DNA from: JAJDOJ01 sp034722015
Lineage (GTDB): Bacteria > Pseudomonadota > Gammaproteobacteria > JAJDOJ01
Assembly (NCBI GenBank): GCA_034722015.1
Contig: JAYENI010000181.1
Location: 1-7,959 of the forward strand
Reading direction: 5' to 3'
Length of the DNA stretch: 7,959 nt
Positions 6,511 through 7,959 of this stretch are shown here, piece by piece; position 1 is the first letter of the stretch, and each line of letters starts with the position of its first letter. Below the pieces are notes generated by a model. That model had not been told where the DNA came from and did not search any database. It worked only from the letters and a program-made list of their open reading frames with translations. Position numbers and translations under genes: made by a program.

Positions 6511-6547
6511 CGACAAAAAAACGGGGGCCAAGGCCCCCGTTCATTTC
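6511..6547. terminator. Strong hairpin terminator, bidirectional in form
   Basis: Seven to sixteen bases after the phosphatase/FGE-like unit, ACGGGGGCC (6521-6529) pairs perfectly with GGCCCCCGT (6532-6540). On the plus strand it is followed only by TTCATTT, a poor U-tract. On the minus strand the same stem is followed by a run of seven T residues (the A-run at 6514-6521), which is the better terminator. It probably ends the plus-strand unit and also blocks antisense transcription from the right. Confidence 0.8.
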
Positions 6548-6855
6548 AGACGTGATTGTTATTGGTTATCTATTCGAAGACAGGGCCATCTGTCCGTATC
6601 CCGCGTTGCGTCGAAGCACCGGGGCCGCTGCTGTCCTCGAATGTCTTTCCTTCCCTGTTTGCCCGGATCCTGCGACACGAAACATCCCTGCTTCCATACG
6701 CGCGGTTCTCCGGATTCTTGGTTCCCGTTGTCCCTGCGGACGAAGGTGAGGATACACGCCGCACGCATGATGTCAAATACTGTGCGACGCTCACGGTCGC
6801 AAGATACTATGTGGCATGATTGCCGAGTCGGCCGACGGCCGGAATTCCACCGAAC
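6548..6855. other. Non-coding stretch after the terminator
   Basis: About 300 bases with no gene I can support. Several short frames exist on both strands, but none has a start with a ribosome-binding site, a recognisable motif or sensible composition. The minus-strand frames overlap one another. It may be degraded coding sequence or the relic of an insertion. I see no repeat shared with the rest of the window in this part. Confidence 0.45.
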
Positions 6856-7018
6856 TCAGGCGATTGCCGGAAAATGACATACCAGATTGCGCCGGATTAT
6901 CGTTCGTCATCAAGGCGCGACAACAGGCGCATAGTCGAACGATGCAACGGTTGTCGCAACACGGGAGACGGACGAAAAGACCAACAGGATGATATGTCAA
7001 TTGACAGAAATCGCCTCA
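6856..7018 (+). mobile_element. Small non-autonomous transposable element (MITE-like), copy B
   Basis: A 157-bp element (6859-7015) flanked by the 3-bp direct repeat TCA (6856-6858 and 7016-7018), in the same orientation as copy A. The left end begins GGCGATTGCCGGAAAATGAC and the right end on the opposite strand begins GGCGATTTCTGTCAATTGAC; both then continue with ATA. The interior has two perfect 8-bp inverted repeats whose arms interlock: ATCGTTCG (6899-6906) with CGAACGAT (6936-6943), and GCGACAAC (6917-6924) with GTTGTCGC (6950-6957). It is the shorter form, lacking the roughly 80-bp segment of copy A. It encodes no protein. It sits about 175 bases upstream of the metal-transport ATPase gene. 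Confidence 0.8.
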
Positions 7019-7193
7019 GGTGCAATCCGAGGTGACCACCCCTCTGGCCCATGGACGCGACGACCCGACCATGATCCGAAATCACAACTCCGATTTGCAG
7101 TCTGTCAAGCCCGGCTCTGTCTTTGTCTGCCGTATCGCTTGTTCCGAGGTCGGTCCCTGCACCCGCCATACTGTTTGAGATCGCCCGACCGCC
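7019..7193 (+). other. Leader region of the metal-transport operon
   Basis: These 175 bases lie between repeat copy B and the GTG start of the ATPase gene, and should contain the operon's promoter unless it lies within or before the repeat. I found no convincing sigma70 hexamers, and no palindrome resembling a Zur, Fur or MntR operator. The base preceding the GTG start is not preceded by a strong ribosome-binding site. Confidence 0.4.
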
Positions 7194-7922
7194 GTGAATC
7201 CCGCCATCCGCATCGCGAACCTGACCTTCCGATACGCGACCCCCCCGGTAATCGACCGCGTCGATCTGGAGGTGCAGAAAGGGGAATTTCTCGGGCTCGT
7301 CGGACCGAACGGCGGCGGCAAAAGCACGCTGTTGAAAATCATCCTCGGACTGCTTGAACCGGAGAGCGGAACGGTAGAGGTTCTCGGAAAGCCACCGAGG
7401 TCCGGCCGCGAGGCCATCGGCTACGTGCCACAGTTCGCGGCATTTCGTCGCGACTTTCCGATCTCGGTGGAAGACACGGTCTTGCTGGGGCGCCTCGGCA
7501 AGAGTGGCATCATGGGGCCGTTCGGCCGTCGCGACCGGTCCATCGCGAGAGTGGCGATGAACGAGGCCCGCATCGCGGACCTCGCCGACCGCCCGATCGA
7601 GACCCTTTCCGGGGGGCAACTGCAGCGCACACTGGTGGCGCGCGCCCTGGCCTGCGAACCGGAGATACTGCTCCTGGACGAGCCTACGGCCAATATTGAC
7701 CAGCGCGGCGAAGAAGACATCTTCGACCTGTTCGAATCGCTCAACAAACGCCTGACCATCGTCCTGGTCTCGCACGACATCGCCTTCATCTCCAAATACG
7801 TCCACCGCGTGGCCTGTCTCAACCAGACCCTGGTATGCCACCGCACCGAGAACATCAACGGCGAACTTATCAGCGAGCTTTACGGCGAGCCGATGCGCAT
7901 GATTCACCACACGCACGCTTGA
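7194..7922 (+). CDS. Metal ABC transporter, ATP-binding subunit (ZnuC/MntB type)
   Basis: A 242-residue cytoplasmic ATPase that would power uptake of zinc, manganese or a similar divalent metal through a membrane permease. All nucleotide-binding motifs are intact: Walker A GPNGGGKST (37-45), Q-loop VPQ (Q80), signature LSGGQ (138-142), Walker B EILLLDEP (157-164, with catalytic E163), D-loop (ANID, 166-169) and switch histidine H194 in LVSHD. The 'NLTFRY' opening, the 'GYVPQ..AFRRDFPISVEDTVLLGR' region (in pieces across 76-100) and the His-rich C-terminus (IHHTHA) fit the metal-cation subfamily rather than other ABC importers. Which metal cannot be read from the sequence. The start is GTG, chosen because the conserved N-terminal strand begins just after it. 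A permease gene begins 11 bases downstream; the metal-binding periplasmic protein and a regulator are not in the window. Confidence 0.92.
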   Translation: MNPAIRIANLTFRYATPPVIDRVDLEVQKGEFLGLVGPNGGGKSTLLKIILGLLEPESGTVEVLGKPPRSGREAIGYVPQFAAFRRDFPISVEDTVLLGRLGKSGIMGPFGRRDRSIARVAMNEARIADLADRPIETLSGGQLQRTLVARALACEPEILLLDEPTANIDQRGEEDIFDLFESLNKRLTIVLVSHDIAFISKYVHRVACLNQTLVCHRTENINGELISELYGEPMRMIHHTHA

Positions 7923-7933
7923 CGGGGCGCTGA

Positions 7934-7959
7934 ATGGAATTCCTTGCCTCGCTGACCGA
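7934..7959 (+). CDS. Start of the metal ABC transporter permease (partial)
   Basis: Only the first eight codons are present, reading MEFLASLT, before the window ends. A GGGG ribosome-binding site lies six bases upstream (7924-7927), and the gap to the ATPase stop is 11 bases. The N-terminus resembles that of ZnuB/MntC-type permeases (often MEFL followed by a short polar stretch and membrane helices), and the position after the ATPase gene is the usual one. The identity is an inference from context. Confidence 0.6.

Noticed and set aside
6556..6819. An 87-codon plus-strand frame after the terminator
   Set aside because: It has no ribosome-binding site, recognisable motif or operon context, and other frames of similar size overlap it on both strands.
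7019..7193. A possible Zur- or Mnt-type operator upstream of the metal ABC genes
   Set aside because: I expected one from the gene's role, but no palindrome of the known types is visible by eye.
6897..7916. A 339-codon open frame on the minus strand opposite the metal ABC ATPase
   Set aside because: It lies antisense to a gene with all ABC motifs intact, runs into the repeat element, and its translation has no recognisable domain. Long antisense frames are expected in GC-rich coding DNA.

Overview
The window is GC-rich apart from a few short AT-rich promoter-like patches. It reads as chromosomal DNA of a gammaproteobacterium. This rests on a YqgE/AlgH-family protein, a Slp-family outer-membrane lipoprotein, a PilZ protein of the type whose C-terminal tail carries an 'EQ-C-HIE-Y' motif, and a ZnuC/MntB-type metal ABC ATPase. 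I cannot name a genus. Nothing looks like rRNA, tRNA, CRISPR or phage.

Layout, left to right. Positions 1-273 hold no gene I can support. On the minus strand lie a degenerate PilZ protein (274-786) and, upstream of it, a YqgE/AlgH protein that unusually carries a signal peptide (969-1676). A divergent, AT-rich promoter region (about 1820-1867) separates these from a plus-strand pair. The pair is a four-helix membrane protein with two long cytoplasmic coiled coils (1868-3139), followed with an ATGA overlap by an exported vWA-like protein (3136-3915). Converging on the pair is a Slp-type lipoprotein on the minus strand (3943-4515). Next is a plus-strand pair with a GTGA overlap: a CobC/phosphoglycerate-mutase-type histidine phosphatase (4931-5572) and an exported formylglycine-generating-enzyme-like protein (5569-6504). 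A strong hairpin terminator ends this unit. After almost 700 non-coding bases comes the start of a metal-uptake operon: an ATPase (7194-7922) and the first codons of the permease (7934 onward).

Two observations stand out. First, two intergenic regions (4672-4914 and 6856-7018) contain related copies of a small non-coding element with about 30-bp imperfect terminal inverted repeats. Each copy is flanked by its own 3-bp direct repeat (TAA and TCA), so they look like transposed MITEs with a TNA target preference. Both sit directly upstream of plus-strand genes. Second, the coiled-coil membrane protein and its coupled exported vWA-like partner form a two-gene envelope cassette I cannot assign to a named system. 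Its architecture suggests a cytoplasm-to-periplasm sensing or scaffolding pair.

Several envelope proteins here depart from their families: a YqgE with a signal peptide, a PilZ without its c-di-GMP arginine motif, an FGE-like protein with only one of the two catalytic cysteines, and a lipoprotein with Asp at the -3 lipobox position.
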